Assembly: GCA_027924585.1 (NCBI GenBank)
Contig: BSBM01001445.1
Location: 868,001-932,000 of the forward strand
Source: Larix kaempferi
Lineage: Eukaryota; Streptophyta; Pinopsida; Pinales; Pinaceae
Direction of reading: 5' to 3'
DNA length: 64,000 bases
Of the stretch, positions 32,831 to 46,974 are shown piece by piece (position 1 is the first letter of the stretch; each line of letters starts with the position of its first letter). The notes beneath the pieces were generated by a model. It searched no databases. It was given only the letters and a program-made list of their open reading frames with translations, and was not told where the DNA came from. A program made the position numbers and the translations under genes.

Positions 32831-35800
32831 TTGTTATTTTATATATGGGCATATTTTAACAAATGCACCATAAGGATACAAACGTTACATAAATGAAATG
32901 CATTAAGAATATTCATAAACCCTAAAATCCCATCTTTTAAATCCATTAACAAAAACCTTTAGAAAAATAAAAAATGGGTTAACTACCCAAAATCAAGCTA
33001 TATGCAAATCCAAACTCATTAAATCGATCATTGGACTTGGGTTCAATTTCAAAATATGTAAATCGATCATGTCAATTTCAACATGTCACCACCATATGTC
33101 ATTTATCATAAACATGAGCAAGTGAATTTAAACCATGAAGAGAATCATTTAGCAATAGATATCATTAACTATAAGTTGAAGCATCGAGAGAGTTCATAGA
33201 TGCTAGATCATAAGTGTTTAACAACCAAAAATAAGATTAATTAACCAAGTCATCATTGAAACATTTTATCAAACACTTTGATGACCATCATGAAAACAAG
33301 TTTTCAATTATAAATTTTTACTGCAGAGTGATCTTAAGGTGTATTACTTGCATGAAGTGGGCATATGAACCATTAAAATCAATTTCAAAAGAAATATGAT
33401 AATGACATTTAACAAACTAATGTGGTTATGTATGGACTGTTTATTGACTTGTTTTGTCAAATAATTAGTTGACAAACTCAGAAAATTGAGATTAGCACGT
33501 GAAAATGACTATATAATGAACATCCAAAGTAATTAACTAATCGATTCAAGCATAAAAAAATTTAAGTGAACAAATGAGTTCAAATCTGGGCATGCAATTG
33601 TCAAATCGACCATAGAGTATGCTTCATTCTCACTGTGTCATTTCATCAAACACTTTAATAGTAAAACCTAGAAATTTAGGTCTACAAACAAGAATCTCAT
33701 AGAAATTGTTAGAAATATGATCTCTAGTGCATGAAAGTGAAATTTTTAAGCATGAAAACCATTGGCTATACCCCAAGATGAATTATGAATGTAAAAGATA
33801 AACGTATGACCTACAAATAAATCCACAATAAAGGGTGCGACCCAACAGTTCACAAGATGATCCATTTGATGTGTATATTATTCAAATCACTAAGGAAATC
33901 ACTGAAATTCCGTTGCAATAGATTAACTATCAAGATAGAAACCAAATAAATCGTACCGTACGGATTTTCAAGTACACATTATGACCGATTTTAGAGACAC
34001 AATTTCCATATTTTAATTACATCTCCGTTCACTTATGGAAAATAGATACCCATAAATCCTCGATTTTATTAAGGCTTGGAATGCAACACTTCCAACCATT
34101 CCCTATGAATTCTCCAAGATTGAAAACTCAAGCTTCGGGAATTTGCAAGACAATTCCACTTAAACAATGCCTCGAAATCATCATCACAACATTTCTTATA
34201 TTCATTATAGGCTCAAGAAAAGCATTACATGTTTTCGCCCTGTAAATTTAGATTTCTATATTAACTACAAAAATATAATCATTTACCAATATTCAAACCG
34301 TTTAATTTTCTAGAATTCAATATAATGAAAATCAATTCATTCAAGCACATGGGCACTTCCAACTAGGCTAATAATCTTTCTAAGGACATTTAAAGCAGAA
34401 AAATAACCTCTTCAACAAATAATTGCATTTCCAATAATTAGATAACTTCTTTTCAACACCCGATTCTAACACCCATTGTCTTGGCATTCCAACATTGATA
34501 TTACAAATGCATTCATCAATATATTCATGAACATCAATCTACTTGGAGTTTGTAGATTCCAAGTATTTTTCAATATAAAATAAACTGTCATAAACTTTAA
34601 CAATTGAACTAGATGTGTACAGGCATCATGCCATCAACACATCTATAATTTTTAAAAAAACTAGCTTTCTACAACCATACCAAATTAACATTGAATTCTA
34701 GCAATGAATTAGCATTCTTAAATAAGTTCATAAATCATCCATTGGATTCAATGCTAAAAGATATGTTAATTCCAGATTTACAAATTCCATTACATTATAG
34801 TACTATATTCACTTGAGGAAGGTAAATACCTATAAACTTATTTCCAGTTTCATTTTAAACATAGGCATTTATAGAAACACATGGCATATATGGTGAAATA
34901 TAATTTCTTAACAAAAACTAAATAGGATAAACAATTGAATTCAAACCATAATTGGATTTCCATAAGTTTCCAAAGAACATGAAAACTACAAAAGAATTTC
35001 CAGTGGAAAACTTATATGAAATTCACTTGAATGCTACAACTGGTTGCATTGAGGCATGCTCCTCCCAGGCATAGGCATGCTGATATCCAATTCTATCAAC
35101 CTAGCTTCCACCCCGAGTTGGGACTAATAAATTCACCAGGAGCACTCAAGATTTTCACTAGAATTACTTGGGTACTCACCCAATCCCACACTAATAGGAG
35201 GAATTCAAGGAGTAAAACTAGAACATGGATATAACCAGTTCAATATTAATTATTGCAATCCTTCTCGGAATATCAATTCATCAAGCAAAACATGGATCAA
35301 CCCATCCACATGCACCATGGAATCAATGCCAGAATTTCTACTGAGGAAATTCCAACACCATCCACCATCTGAACTTGACTTGTGAATATTCCACTCGATC
35401 GTCTTCTTGTGAAGTGGTAACCTTAGTGGCATTTCTTTAGGACTCGTACCTAGGTGATTGTGAGGGGGGATTCCTCGTGGTACCTGAGGAAGATGTGCAA
35501 CACTCCTTCGAAGGCCATTGGGAGGGAACCTATCCCCATTAACAGTGCTTGACCCCTCTACCCAACACTGTGAGGAGTTGTGGGTAACTAATTCTCCATC
35601 ATTTATACATACTCACTCGATGAGCAAAGATACAGGGAATTAGTTCCCCAGTAACTAAGTTCGAAGGGAGGGTAAGTTTTCTTGTTGTTTCTTTATTACT
35701 TTTTGTAGAGAGTGCTCTTTGTTGTTTGTTGACTAGTTGGACCATAGGTTGAGTCATTTTTTTATTATTGTTGATTTTTCCTTTATCATTAGGGTTGACC

Positions 35801-35839
35801 AACCTGTACACCACTCACGGTTGTTACATGGGGATTCTC
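32831..35839. other. AT-rich stretch without recognised features
   Basis: About 3 kb, strongly AT-rich and rich in ATTTCC-like phrases. No gene, RNA or repeat pair was recognised. It may contain decayed LTRs of K or C; the last 500 bases could belong to the leader or start of C. Confidence 0.4.
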
Positions 35840-36354
35840 TGGAGTTAGAGTGTCCACCAGTGTAACAAAGGAGGTTTAATCCTTCAATCAAGTTACCTAC
35901 CATTGCAGAGTTTGAAGACCATTTAGCTTCTACACCACATGCACAGTTCCCACATATGGAACATTTAACCCATTTGAAATTGAAATAATTAAAGAGGGCC
36001 AAAAATTCAATTGCAATCCACCTTTGATGGATCTTTGTGGTCTTATCTTATTTCAAGTAGGGATTCTACCTTCTTCTGAACCTATCATGAGAATTGAGTC
36101 TTACCACACAATATTAGGCATAGGTATTCCTTCTAGTCCTGGGTGTACCACCACAAGTGTTACAAATTGGTAGGGATCACCCGTGGGTAATTCTCCCTCT
36201 ACCCCTATGTCTAGGAAATCAGTGGTAACATCCTTACCCCCCATGGTTAGTAACCCATTTGTGAGTCTACCAGCAAGTAAACATAGTCCTATCACACAAT
36301 TCCTTCCATTGTTTTCATCCTTGGATCCACATACCACTATGTCTATTCTTCATA
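35840..36354 (+). pseudogene. Gag of element C, N-terminal part
   Basis: Decayed frames match the N-terminus of Gag B (NPPL, then PVG and Pro/Ser/Thr-rich text). The frame open from 36183 runs to the hAT-like element. Downstream of it the same frame resumes at 38182, counting one target copy, so the insertion hit an existing Gag region. Confidence 0.6.
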
Positions 36355-38173
36355 CACGGGGGGTTCACTAGTGAGGCAATATCATATCACGTCCATTCAT
36401 ATTGGGGGGTTGAATACTCTTAAAAACCTCAAAAATATATTGCCCCGTATTAAGGGGTCAAGGTTTTTTTTTTAATTTGACATAGTAATATAAATATTGG
36501 GGTTTATTTTATTTGGGAGTGCTGAGGAATAACCTTCAAATTGCGGGATGGATTCATACGTCCAAATCATAGACTCAATTCATACCCACCTAAAAAATAA
36601 GAACCTTCCATTTTTATTTGATATTGCTTATGATCCTAAGTTTTGCATAAATTTGATAATAGTGTACCAATGATAATATAAATGGAAGTCTCTTTGGATT
36701 ATTGGCCTTGAGAAATCCTCATTCAATAGCTTATTTAGGCTTTGTTTGAATTGATTTTATATTGTTTTTCATCTTTAAGTTAAGAGATGTAGTTAACTCG
36801 AAGTTCCGAATTTGAACAATTGTATTGTATTTTTTGTAGGCATTCAAGTAAAATATTTTAACTCTTGATTTTTAAGGTTGGGGTTTAGGTAGGCATTGAG
36901 ATTCAATTAAACCTTGCTCCATGAAAACCAAGAAAAAAGAGATCAATCTTTCTTGGCTCACTGGAACTAATAAAAGTTATATCAATGTTTCTTGACTAAT
37001 TATTTCTTTCAACTTTTTGTATTCTTCTTTAATATTTTCACATTGCGAGTTAGGAATAGTTGTTAGATTGATTTATATTTGGCACATTCATAATTGTAAT
37101 TTCAATTTTTATATGCAAGGCATCTATCTTAATATTGTATTGGAATTAATATGAACATAGGTGAAAATCTAAATCCTTATTTACATACCCTATGTGTTAT
37201 CGTTACTATGAAATGGTATCATATAAGTTTCACCATATGTGTATCTTTATAACTATTGCATGCTTGAAACCTAATAATGGATATTTTCCCCTATCCTTTA
37301 AAGATAAAAAAAAAACTAGATATAACCCAAGAAAATGTAACTAAATGTTGTTAATTCTCGTGATTGCAAGAAAAAATGTAAAGGAAGTGGAGGCAATTCA
37401 TTGGATCTTGTGAATGAACCAAATCCAAGCTATGCACATGATCACATGGTGTTATTGAAAAGTAAAATGAATTTTTCTATGTTCATTTTGGTTAAAACAT
37501 CAATGATGTTTGTTTTGATAGGAAGGTAGGGGCATCCTTCCATGAAAATGTTTCAATTTTACATTTTTATGGAGTTTAATTTATTAATCTTATAGCAAAC
37601 ATGAGTTCTCTATGGCTATATTTGTATTTACATGATATAAAATTGGTTGATTGGCAGGTTGTGGTGTGAGGCATTTGCAATTTTCATATTTTCTAAGCAT
37701 TGCACTAACAATTGGACTATAGGTCTTTTACATTCTTTGTTATGTTGATCTCTTGACTAGCCGGTTGCGTTTTATGCATTTTTCCTTCCACGGTACTATT
37801 TCTTTGGGTGTTCCACTATCAAATGCTACAAATTGATCAGTCGCCTCTGCAATCCTAGTGGGATAATTATTAGCATTATACTATTATTTTATTTAGCATC
37901 TTGTTTGCTTATACTAAGATGTGTCACAGATCTTGTTTGTTACAAATTTATAATATGATATAAAGGGGGTGTTAAAAATGGGTTGATAAAAATGGATACC
38001 TACAATATCTGGCGAAACTAAGGGTTTTCTTAATTGTAAAGGCATATTGGGAGGGGGGCTCAACAATACAATTTTAGGATGCATTTTCCAATATTTAGTT
38101 AAATTAGGGGTATTCTTTAATATCATGTGAACGATCGTGCTATGTAACAAGTTCAGTGAGTGAACCCCCCGTG
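36355..38173. mobile_element. Non-autonomous hAT-like DNA transposon, 1819 bp
   Basis: The ends are inverted copies of CACGGGGGGTTCACT (15 of 15), followed by partly matching bases. TCTTCATA stands at 36347-36354 and again at 38174-38181, an 8-bp target duplication. Eight-base duplications with CA...TG ends are characteristic of hAT elements. No transposase frame is present, so it was moved by an enzyme made elsewhere. Confidence 0.85.
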
Positions 38174-38181
38174 TCTTCATA

Positions 38182-39680
38182 CCACTCTACCAAATCCATC
38201 TTTCATGTTTGGAAAAACCACTCCTTCCAATGTTGGGACTAGCATACCATCAGGATTTATCCCAAGTTCTGTTAACCCCATAATGAGTTTTCCTTCTAGT
38301 TGGAACTTACCTACTGGAACAAGTATTCCTACTAGTGCTAACATATGGGGGGGACATGTAATGTATCATCATCCTTTTGGTTCTTTAGCCTCCAACAATG
38401 TAGGTTTTCTTGTTGGGTGGAACTCTGCTTCAAATGTTGTCCCATCTACTAGCATAGGTCCATTACTGGGGGGAAATTCACCTGGATCTTATCCTTCAAA
38501 TTCTAGTGCCAATGTTGGTCAATCCATGCACCAAGGAGGATTCCAAAACTATCCATTACATTCCCACAATTCCTTTTCCAACTCACGATTACCATTTCTA
38601 GCAACATTGATATATACTAACCTCTTTAGGATGATGAATGATCATGTTTGTCACTAGCCCCATTGGCCATCTATACCAACCAAGCTACCAGCAGATATTC
38701 CAAAGTTTGATGGTAAACCTGGAAAGGATCCACAAAATCATGTGATGCCATTCCATTTTTGGTGCTCATCCAATTCACTTGTTGATGAGAGCGCTTGTTT
38801 GAGGTTATTTTAATGCACTTTGGCTAGCACGAAATCCAAAGGGTACATTGACATGCCTAGTGAATATGACCATGAATTTAATTATTTTTCCATGGATTTC
38901 CTTACCCATTTCCATTTACCCATATGCTATAATATTGGGACTGAACCCTTGATATCCTTACATCAAAGTACCTTCACCCATATCTCTAATCATATCCATG
39001 ACTGGAGATGCAGGTGGTGCTTGATTCACGCTGAAATCCTAGATCAATTTTTAGTTGATTGGCTTGTGAAGTCCTTATTACCACCCATTTCCAAATATGT
39101 TTCCATGTCAAACATAGTTACTGAAAAGGAAGTCATTTTAAAATCCCAACAATTGGATTCTATTTACTCTCAATCTAACACGTTATATAAAAGTATACCT
39201 CATGCTCCTCATCCTTCTATAGATCCTCAATGACCTCTTTCTAGTCCTTAGGTTGTTGAAGTAATCAGGGATGTCTCTACTCCTTTGGAAAGTCACCTAG
39301 CTTATCAAATGAACAAGATGTCAATCACTTCCCCTCTAGTTGTTTCCCAACCTATGTCCTCCACACCACCTGTCCTTACCCAAACCTCCCAATTTAATAC
39401 AGTACAACCAGCTCAACCTGGAAACACTACACAGAGCAGAGTAAAAAGAAAAACAATAATGGGAAAGATACCCAACCCCAACATACCAATTCTCCTACTA
39501 AAGAGGAAGGGGGTAAAAATAAAAATTGTTACCCATGCTCCATTTGCAAGGGTGACCACCCTACTCACCTATGCCCTCTCATGGAGGATGTTCATAAATA
39601 TTTGGCGCAGTGTGGAAAGTCATCACCACCTTATGTACTTACCCACCCCTTCCATAAAAATCAACAACAATTGGTAACTA
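38182..39680 (+). pseudogene. Gag of element C, capsid and nucleocapsid
   Basis: SRLPFLATL, then LPADIPKFDGKPGKDP, FWCSSNSL and LPICYNIGTEPL correspond in order to Gag B. The knuckle CSICKGDHPTHLC is at 39536-39574. Stops at about 38656 and 38813 and later frameshifts break it. The Gly/Asn-rich N-terminal text lacks the PYQQ repeats of B. Confidence 0.75.
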
Positions 39681-40029
39681 CACCTCCCACACCCTCATAA
39701 GGGGTCACCCATGATCAACAACATTCTGGGGGTCCCCGTCCAATGCATCTGTGTTCTTGTGTGAGCAAGACATCAATTTGAAAACTTGATCCAAGAACTA
39801 TGACGCTTTTAAAAAACATTATTTCTTCGATGAAGTTCTTCCTACACAACCCGATGGTTCTCACCATATTGAGAAACCTACTCTTGACACCATACCCCAC
39901 CTCCCCAAAGGCTTGGTTAAGAATTCAAACCTTATACACATGATGTGCTTTCGATAGGGATCTTGTGAAACAACTCCACAACCAGGAAGAAACATAGGCA
40001 TAGGATAAAGAAAACAAGAGGTGTGGACA

Positions 40030-40260
40030 AACCAATATCCTCTACTAATTCTAGTGGGGGTGAAGTCACTAGACTTTGGTAATCATACTAGGGGAAAGCC
40101 ATTAGCCTCTATTAATCCTAGTGGAGGTACACTATTAGCCTCTACTAATCCTGTTGGGTGAAAACCATTATCCCCTGGTAAACCTGTTGGGCAAAGCCAC
40201 TAGCCTCTATGATTCATGTTGGGGGCATCTCGCCAAACTCTAGACATCATGTTGGGAAGA
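40030..40260 (+). repeat. Tandem repeats after Gag of element C
   Basis: About five units of roughly 33-45 bp with AGCCTCTATTAATCCTAGTG variants, ending in ATGTTGGGGGCATC. Similar CATGTTGGG phrases occur in T near 22000-22140. They probably belong to the variable 3' untranslated region. Confidence 0.6.
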
Positions 40261-41342
40261 AACATCTGGCCACTTCCAATTATGTCAGAAGTGACATTAT
40301 TTGTGAGAATCCTAGCCAAGTGGGGCATAGGTTTTCTCACAAAGATTGTTACACATATGCCACATCTCCATGTGGTGCTTTGTACATTATGTACTATATA
40401 TTGGTTTGGTGTGCATTTTCCTTTTCTGTGTGTGTGGCATGTATTGGTTAGTCCCAAAATACATATATTTAAAAAATTCAAAAACATTTGTTGATTCCCC
40501 AAAAATCATAGCATCAATCAGCAAGGGATTCTCCCCGGTAAGTAAGCCCAATTAGATCGCTCACCATTTGGTGTGGGGAATCCATCCAATTAACGGTCCG
40601 GCTACTGTGTAAGATTTACATATTTGTTTTCCTTTTCACTAGTTACGGCCCAATCCACCGTTTATGTTTTACTTTTAAAGATGAGATGCAAGTGCTGTAA
40701 TCTAAATGCAAACTATTAAACAAATCTAATCTAAAATTGTTTAAGCAAATTTAATCTATCCTCATAAGGACAAAATTTAAAGGATGAGCAATAAAATGGA
40801 AATGCAACCAAGAACTTCACAGGTAGCTGTTAAATTGAATAGAAACATTTACAGCAGAAAATAAAAGATTATAAAAGATAGCCTTGATAGAGATAAACAT
40901 TCTATTGCCCATTTTACACAAAAATTTTGCATAGGAGAGTGAAAGCATTCATAGCAAAGAAATGATTCAGATAGTTAAGAATGATCTCACAACCAATGTG
41001 TGAATAATGCATAAGTAATTCGACTAGCCGTTCAAACATTCCCATAACAAAACTCCATGCAGGCTTCCTTTAGGAAAAATAAAGCTTTCTTTATTGATGC
41101 AGTAAAATAGTTCACGTACAACATAAGTCTGTCCTTTCACCTGCCAAAAATCCTTTCTCATCTCTTCTATTCCTATATTTATAGATTTTACAAAACTTGT
41201 CTCTTCTCTAAACCTAATCCTAGGGGGACACAAAAGTTTGTCCTCTAGTGCCTAAAGAGACAAAAGACATTTCTAGCTATTTTTACAACCTATTTATACA
41301 ATAAACAAATTCTAGCCGTCTTTCTCAAACAATAGAATAAGA
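40261..41342. other. No gene; possible LTR sequence
   Basis: On the minus strand TATAAATAGG (about 41290) and TATAAATATAGG (about 41175) look like promoter boxes, which would fit the 3' LTR of a minus-strand element to the right. No second copy is available in the window, so this stays open. Confidence 0.3.
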
Positions 41343-44300
41343 CAAATTAAGCTCCAGATGGTCTTGCCGCTTCATCTGACTTCTCTACCTCTGCTGACTT
41401 GTTCTCTTTAGTAGGCCCACTTGCTTCTGTTGGTTTGTCCAACCCCTGAATATAACTGGCCCACTGGATGATCTCTCTCAGAATGGTATTTCCCCTTGCA
41501 GAGATGATCACTTTAATCGTTATTTCGTGCTTGCGCAAATCTGACTTGACACTTGCTGCTCCTGCTACAACCACTAGAGCAATCTCTTCTAGGAAATAGG
41601 CATGTACAATGTCTGCCCAATGAACTGGTGGAGGTCCTTCAAGGTTATCGCCTCTATCTTCTTCAGATATTCTAATTCTGCATTCAAGTTACCCTGCAAT
41701 TATGCTAGATGCTGCTCTCTCTCAGGAAACTCATAAATGGTCTGAGGTAAAGCCATGTGACATTTATCGTGGGTTTCCTGAACCTTGGAATAGAAAGTGT
41801 GGCATTTTTTGATGGTTTTCCAAATCTCAAGACTTAACTTGGAACCACAATCCCTGCAAAACTTAAGGACTCCTGTATCCATGTCCAATTCCTCAGCGGT
41901 TTTAACATGCAGGTTTGAGGGGAATCCAGATCTCCCTTTCCCCCATTCAAATTGCTTGTTTATTTCCACCACGTGGTGCACATACTTATTCTTCATCTTA
42001 AGTGCCTCAACCTAAATGGCTATCATCCTTGTTATCATTTCTTTCATCCTGCAGGCTTCTTCTGAAATCAATACTAGCGATTGATGAGTCTTTCTTGCAT
42101 GTCGCAGGCTTGTTTGTAAAAAGTAGCTAGATCTTGCTTCTTTTCATTTACCTCCTTGAGCTGTTATAACAGTGCTGCATTTTCTTGCATCAACCTTTCA
42201 AAATGCGGCTTGAAGACTTCAATTTGCTGAACACTGTTGGCTTCATTATTTTCCAATTCTATTATGCGAACCTTTAAGTCCTTTTGTTTGCCTTCTGAGA
42301 TTGCCAGCTGCATTTCTAGTGTATTCTTTTCATTTTCGAGTTGGAGAATTTGCAAAGCTGTTTCTCCTTTTTCTTCATGCAACTTCTTGCATTTTAATCT
42401 TAATACATTACCTTTGAACACCTCTTCCTACATGTTGGATTTTACCTTGAAACATAGCTCCCTGTACTTCTTAACATCTTCAACCAGATGATCAACATTG
42501 TCTTTACTAGCTTGGGCTGAAGCCAGAGAGCATGATGCTGTGAACATAGGGTGGATGTCAGTCCCTTGGACCAGTGTGGTTTCTAATACTATGATTTCAT
42601 ATCGGTCCTCTCCAATCTTCATTTTCTTCTCTGATCTGTCAACAAAAACCTTCTTCCTTTTATCAAAATAAACGGAATCCAAGTTGGCCACTTGGCGCTG
42701 CTTTGTGGGGTTGTATGGGGTAAGTGAGAACTCTTCAATGGTGAAAACCCCTTCATTAGCCATCTCTGATTGGTTTATTGTTGCTAGATCCAAGTCCATG
42801 GCCCGTGGGCTGGACATGCCTTGTTCCATGGCTTTATTGGATTTTTCTACTTCTTCCCTTGCTTTCCTCTCTACTTGCTCTGCCAGCTCTGCTAGCTTTG
42901 CTGCTTCTTGCTCTACTTTCTCTCTCCTTTCCTGTAACCTTTGGGCCTCTTCCTGCTTCAATTTGGCAGCTTCCTCTTGCCGGATCCTCTCTTCTTAATC
43001 TTTCAGTACCTATGCTTCTTTCTCCCGTTGGACTCTAGTAGCTTCCACATCTTGCTGTTGCTTGACTTCTTGCTCCTTCTGGAGTCTTTCTTCTTATTCC
43101 TTTTCCTTCCTCCTTAACTCTTCTGATTGAGTTGTTGTTGCCTCTTTCTCCTTCTGGATCAACCCAATAGGTTTAGGTCTAGAACTTGCTCCTCTTTTAG
43201 GGTGGTAATGTTTTCCCAATTAAGTTAAGTTCCTGGAACTTCGGAAAAATTCTTCCTTCTTGTCCCAAAGATGTGTGTACTCAAACGAAGTTCTGACATT
43301 GACACAATGCTCAACAACTCTGCCATTAGGATCATGCCTCCTAAAGAGATTTGTGCCGAAATGAAAAACTTCTAAGCCCTGAGCAAATTTTTCACCATAT
43401 TTTTCTTTCTAGAGACTATACGCACTGATGGTGAAAGGACTTGGTGGGTACATACCTTTCTTCCTCTCACAGAGAACCTTGCTGAACCCACTGATGAAAA
43501 GATGCCTTAGAGCTTCTTTGTGTAATACAAAATTTGTGACATACCGAGGAAAAAAAAAAGGAGGTAGAGATCCTCCGCTCATTCGGATATAGGTGCCCTT
43601 GGTGGAGAAGCAATAATCCCCAAACTCTTCTATGATGGGCATGGCATTTTTGGATAGGCAGTTCAATTCCTCTTGAAAAATGAGATGAGACAGGGGCATG
43701 ATGAGTTTCTCACAAATCTGTTAGTAGTAATTCACATATTTGCTTTCCCATGTGGGTTGGTAAGCTACAAAGAGAGGGGACTCCTTTCTGCTCCATATGC
43801 AACCCAAATCCGGGAAAGGGTGTTTTCTTAACAAGCAACCCATCAAATATGAAGACATGAAGAAATAATCTTTCTTCTGGGTCAATCCTCCTTGGGAAGC
43901 AGTTAAGTGCGAGACCATATTGTATGAAATTATGTCATCCCAATTGAAGATTGTACCGGACGTGGCCACATGGACCATCACTGGCACCCAACCAAGCTTG
44001 AAGACGTTTCCATTTGGCATGCTGAAAATCCAACTTAGCATTAAGGCAATGAGTCTATAAGGAGTCCTTAGAAGAGCACTTTCATACTCATTGTTGTTCC
44101 TTTTCCTTATTTTCCTTTCAACTATAAGCATATTCCTAGTGGATTCCAACGGGTATATTGTTTGCTTTGCAAGCCAATCATTGTCTAGCCAAGCCCTTTC
44201 CCGAGGTAACTTGTAAGTGGCCATGATGTGTTCTGGTGTGAAAGACACAAGATTCATCCTGGTCTTATCATTAATGAATCTTGTATCAATCTTAACATGA

Positions 44301-44560
44301 GGAATTATCTAGCCAATAACTTTCGAGCATGGGAAAAGCTCAGGACGATTTGCTGCCTTGTGAAGGCCATACTTTTTGATGTTCAGGTAGACCATGGTTT
44401 CTTCTAGGGATGTTTCGGGGCACTTCTGATCTCTGATAAACTTGTATAATTCACCCCATTGAAATTCGGGGGCAGCGGTTCCTAGGGCTACTCCGGTGAC
44501 AGCATGTGTATCGCTAAACATGGTTTCGAGCGAGTTATCTAACAAGATTTCCACGTCTGA
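41343..44560 (-). pseudogene. Decayed gene with a globular part and coiled coils, unknown function
   Basis: Reading from 44560 leftwards: about 80 residues (44554-44309), 178 residues (44257-43721, with YESALLRTPYRLIALMLSW and GTIFNWDDIIS), 96 residues (43699-43409), a linker with stops, then Glu/Lys-rich heptad-like segments typical of coiled coil (42961-42428 and 42421-42164), a broken stretch, and a tail ending ARPSGA at 41347. Stops and frameshifts separate the parts. No family was recognised. It could be a sense extra gene of element D, whose pol lies upstream on the same strand, or a transposon-captured host gene. Confidence 0.55.
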
Positions 44561-46974
44561 ATTTGATTTGAAAAGCTTAGCCTTCTATCTAAAAGATATC
44601 TGGTGCATGTAAAACTTGTCATGGCAAGGATAAAGCAAATAAGGAGTTGATAGATTCATGAGCAACCATCGTTAGTGAATCAAAACATCATTCAAACTCA
44701 TGGTGCTTAATGAAAATTGAGCATGTGCGAGTGTTGGCTTCCAATTTAAAAACATCCTTCGGAAACAACAGTGACTAGGAGGAGCATTTAAAACAAAACA
44801 ACCACGCAACGACTGAAAAATGCATTTTAAACAATACCAAACGTTACTAGCTTGCATTTGACAATATTTTGCGACAAATTTAATTAATCTACTCGCACTA
44901 GTTCTTTGAAAATCTAATCACACAAAGCGCTGCTACTGTAGGATAAGGGACTTTCCCATACACCACTTGGATTTTTCACAGGTTCAGATTTTAGCAATAA
45001 AATGAAAGCCAAAAGGAAGCTTTTTATAACACTAAAAATGATCGACAGGCCATATTGCATGTGCACAGAAAGCGGTTTTTCTAGGTCATGATTTGACGGG
45101 AATAAAATAGAACAACTTCGTGCTCTATCAGTTTTGTGGGAGGTCTGTCTAATGTGCGAGGGAGTTCTCTCAAACCACATGAAAAGGGAGGGATTCAAGT
45201 GTTGTGACAATGTGGGTTTGGCTTCAAGGACCACAAACATAACAACTTTAAAGGAGAAAAATTAAGCTTCAAATGGAGTTTTCTTTTGGACAAAACCAAA
45301 GGGAAAGGAAAAAGAGCCTACCTATCAATCTTAGAATGGCTCCTGACAGTCAACGTGCATACCCAGGTTAGCAATAGTTTGAACGCTTCCAATGGCGAAT
45401 AACAAAATGTTTCTCGGTCTTGGAAATCATGAAATGAAACAAACCCCATTCTATGTATGTATAGAGTGATCAATAAATCCCCACGGGGTGGCTAGTTGGA
45501 GTTTTAATGAGCACGGGGCTCAACATAAAAAATAATAAATCCACAAGGGCCGCAATAAAAAACCCTTCCAACTTAAATTTCGCACTTACACAAAATATGG
45601 GCTGCGACGGGGCGGTGATTCAGATGGCATCTCCTGCACAATGAGATGCAATTTTAAGGCCAGCTCCCGTAATCAGATGTTGCGATGGGGTTGAGATGGG
45701 GTCAACGATTTTAAGGTTAAAACTGAGCGTAATGGGTGGTAACATTAGTCTTAGAACCTGCGACCAAAAGGCGCAATGGGGAAGATGGGGCCAAGCTCAA
45801 GGAAAGGTGCAAAAAGAGAGGTAGCAATTTTAAGGCCAAACTCTACGCAACGGGTGGGCACTTTAGCTTTCAAATCTGCGATGATCGGCACAAATTTAAG
45901 ATTCAAAATATGCACAACCATCGGTGTTATAGCTTAAAATGACATTTCTCCGTCCATGACGACACTTGTATCTCTTGGTCGCATGACGACATTTCTTGAG
46001 ATCAAGTTTAGTCACACAACAAGACACTTATAGATTGAAGGGTCATTTGGGACACTTAACAATCGGCAAAGTTAAGACTAAAAAACGTGCAACGACGGTG
46101 ATTTTATTGTTAAAATATGCGATTAGTCTCAGGAGAAAAAAAAAAAAATGAATTCCTTCAGTCGGCAAAGTTAATACCAATAGATGTGCAACAACAGCCA
46201 AAATAAGGCTAAAATTTGTGCACTTGTCACAAATTTTGTCAATAAACAATGAACTACTATCGTCGCTTTTATCATAAAAAATCATGACCACTGCCAAAAG
46301 ATGAATTTTTCCTTAGCAGAAAAAATCATAAATTTGTCGAAGGAAAAGAGAAGATTTTGCAAATCTAAACAACACAAGTTTCAAAAAAACAAAGGAGGAG
46401 GGGACTCGCAAAGTAAAACAAACAATTTTCAAAAGACCAAAGGACTTCTTTGAAAAAATAGGAGGGGCCCCAATATTTATGAAATTTTTTTGGGGGATGT
46501 TGTAGCAACAACAATTGGCGATTCATTGGTGAACATAGATATTTGAAACAAAACTTCCCACGGATAGACAACTTACAAATTGCTAGCTTCATATGCAACG
46601 GATTTGCCTTCATAGTTCAGCTTTTGCGAATGCAGTGATCACTTTATCATAATGGTAATTTGGGAAAGGGCAACTTTGACTCAGAATTTCTTAAAACTCT
46701 CTCAGGGCCAGAGTGTGGAGTTCATTTTGAAAACTATCTTTCAGATTCCAACTAATATAGGACTCCACAGGATTGTAACAATGTCTCACAGACATATTCG
46801 TTTGTTCTTCATTCCCTTTATATCTGCATCCTTTTGGATGTTTCTCAATTGACGACTTTTTCCATTTGAGCCTTCCAGAAATAAATTTCTTCAACTTTCA
46901 ATACTTGATTTAGGTTCTTCAATCGGTAATGTCCTTTTGTGTGAGGGATTTTATTTTCTTATCAAACTTCACAG
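44561..46974. other. Noncoding; degenerate repeats
   Basis: At 45590-45960 phrases such as GCAATTTTAAGGCCA, TGCGA-GGGG and GCGCAATGGGG recur at 60-115 bp. This is probably the variable 3' region of element D. A poly-A run lies at 46136-46148. The plus frame at 46652-46852 is uncertain; it could belong to the gene that follows. Confidence 0.4.

Larger units (their letters stand above)
35840..40260 (+). mobile_element. Element C: decayed Tat-like element, gag only, split by a hAT-like insertion
   Basis: Gag is homologous along its length to that of B: N-terminal Pro/Ser/Thr-rich region, capsid, zinc knuckle. It lies on the plus strand. No protease, RT or integrase follows; instead comes a repeat region (40030-40250). 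LTRs were not identified, so the ends are approximate. Confidence 0.6.

Noticed and set aside
33000-35000. Possible inverted partner of the LTR-like insert at 30131-31952
   Set aside because: A few phrases looked similar in reverse complement, but no continuous match could be followed.
42684-43038. Plus-strand frames of 86-104 residues
   Set aside because: They are the opposite strand of the coiled-coil gene and show no independent features.
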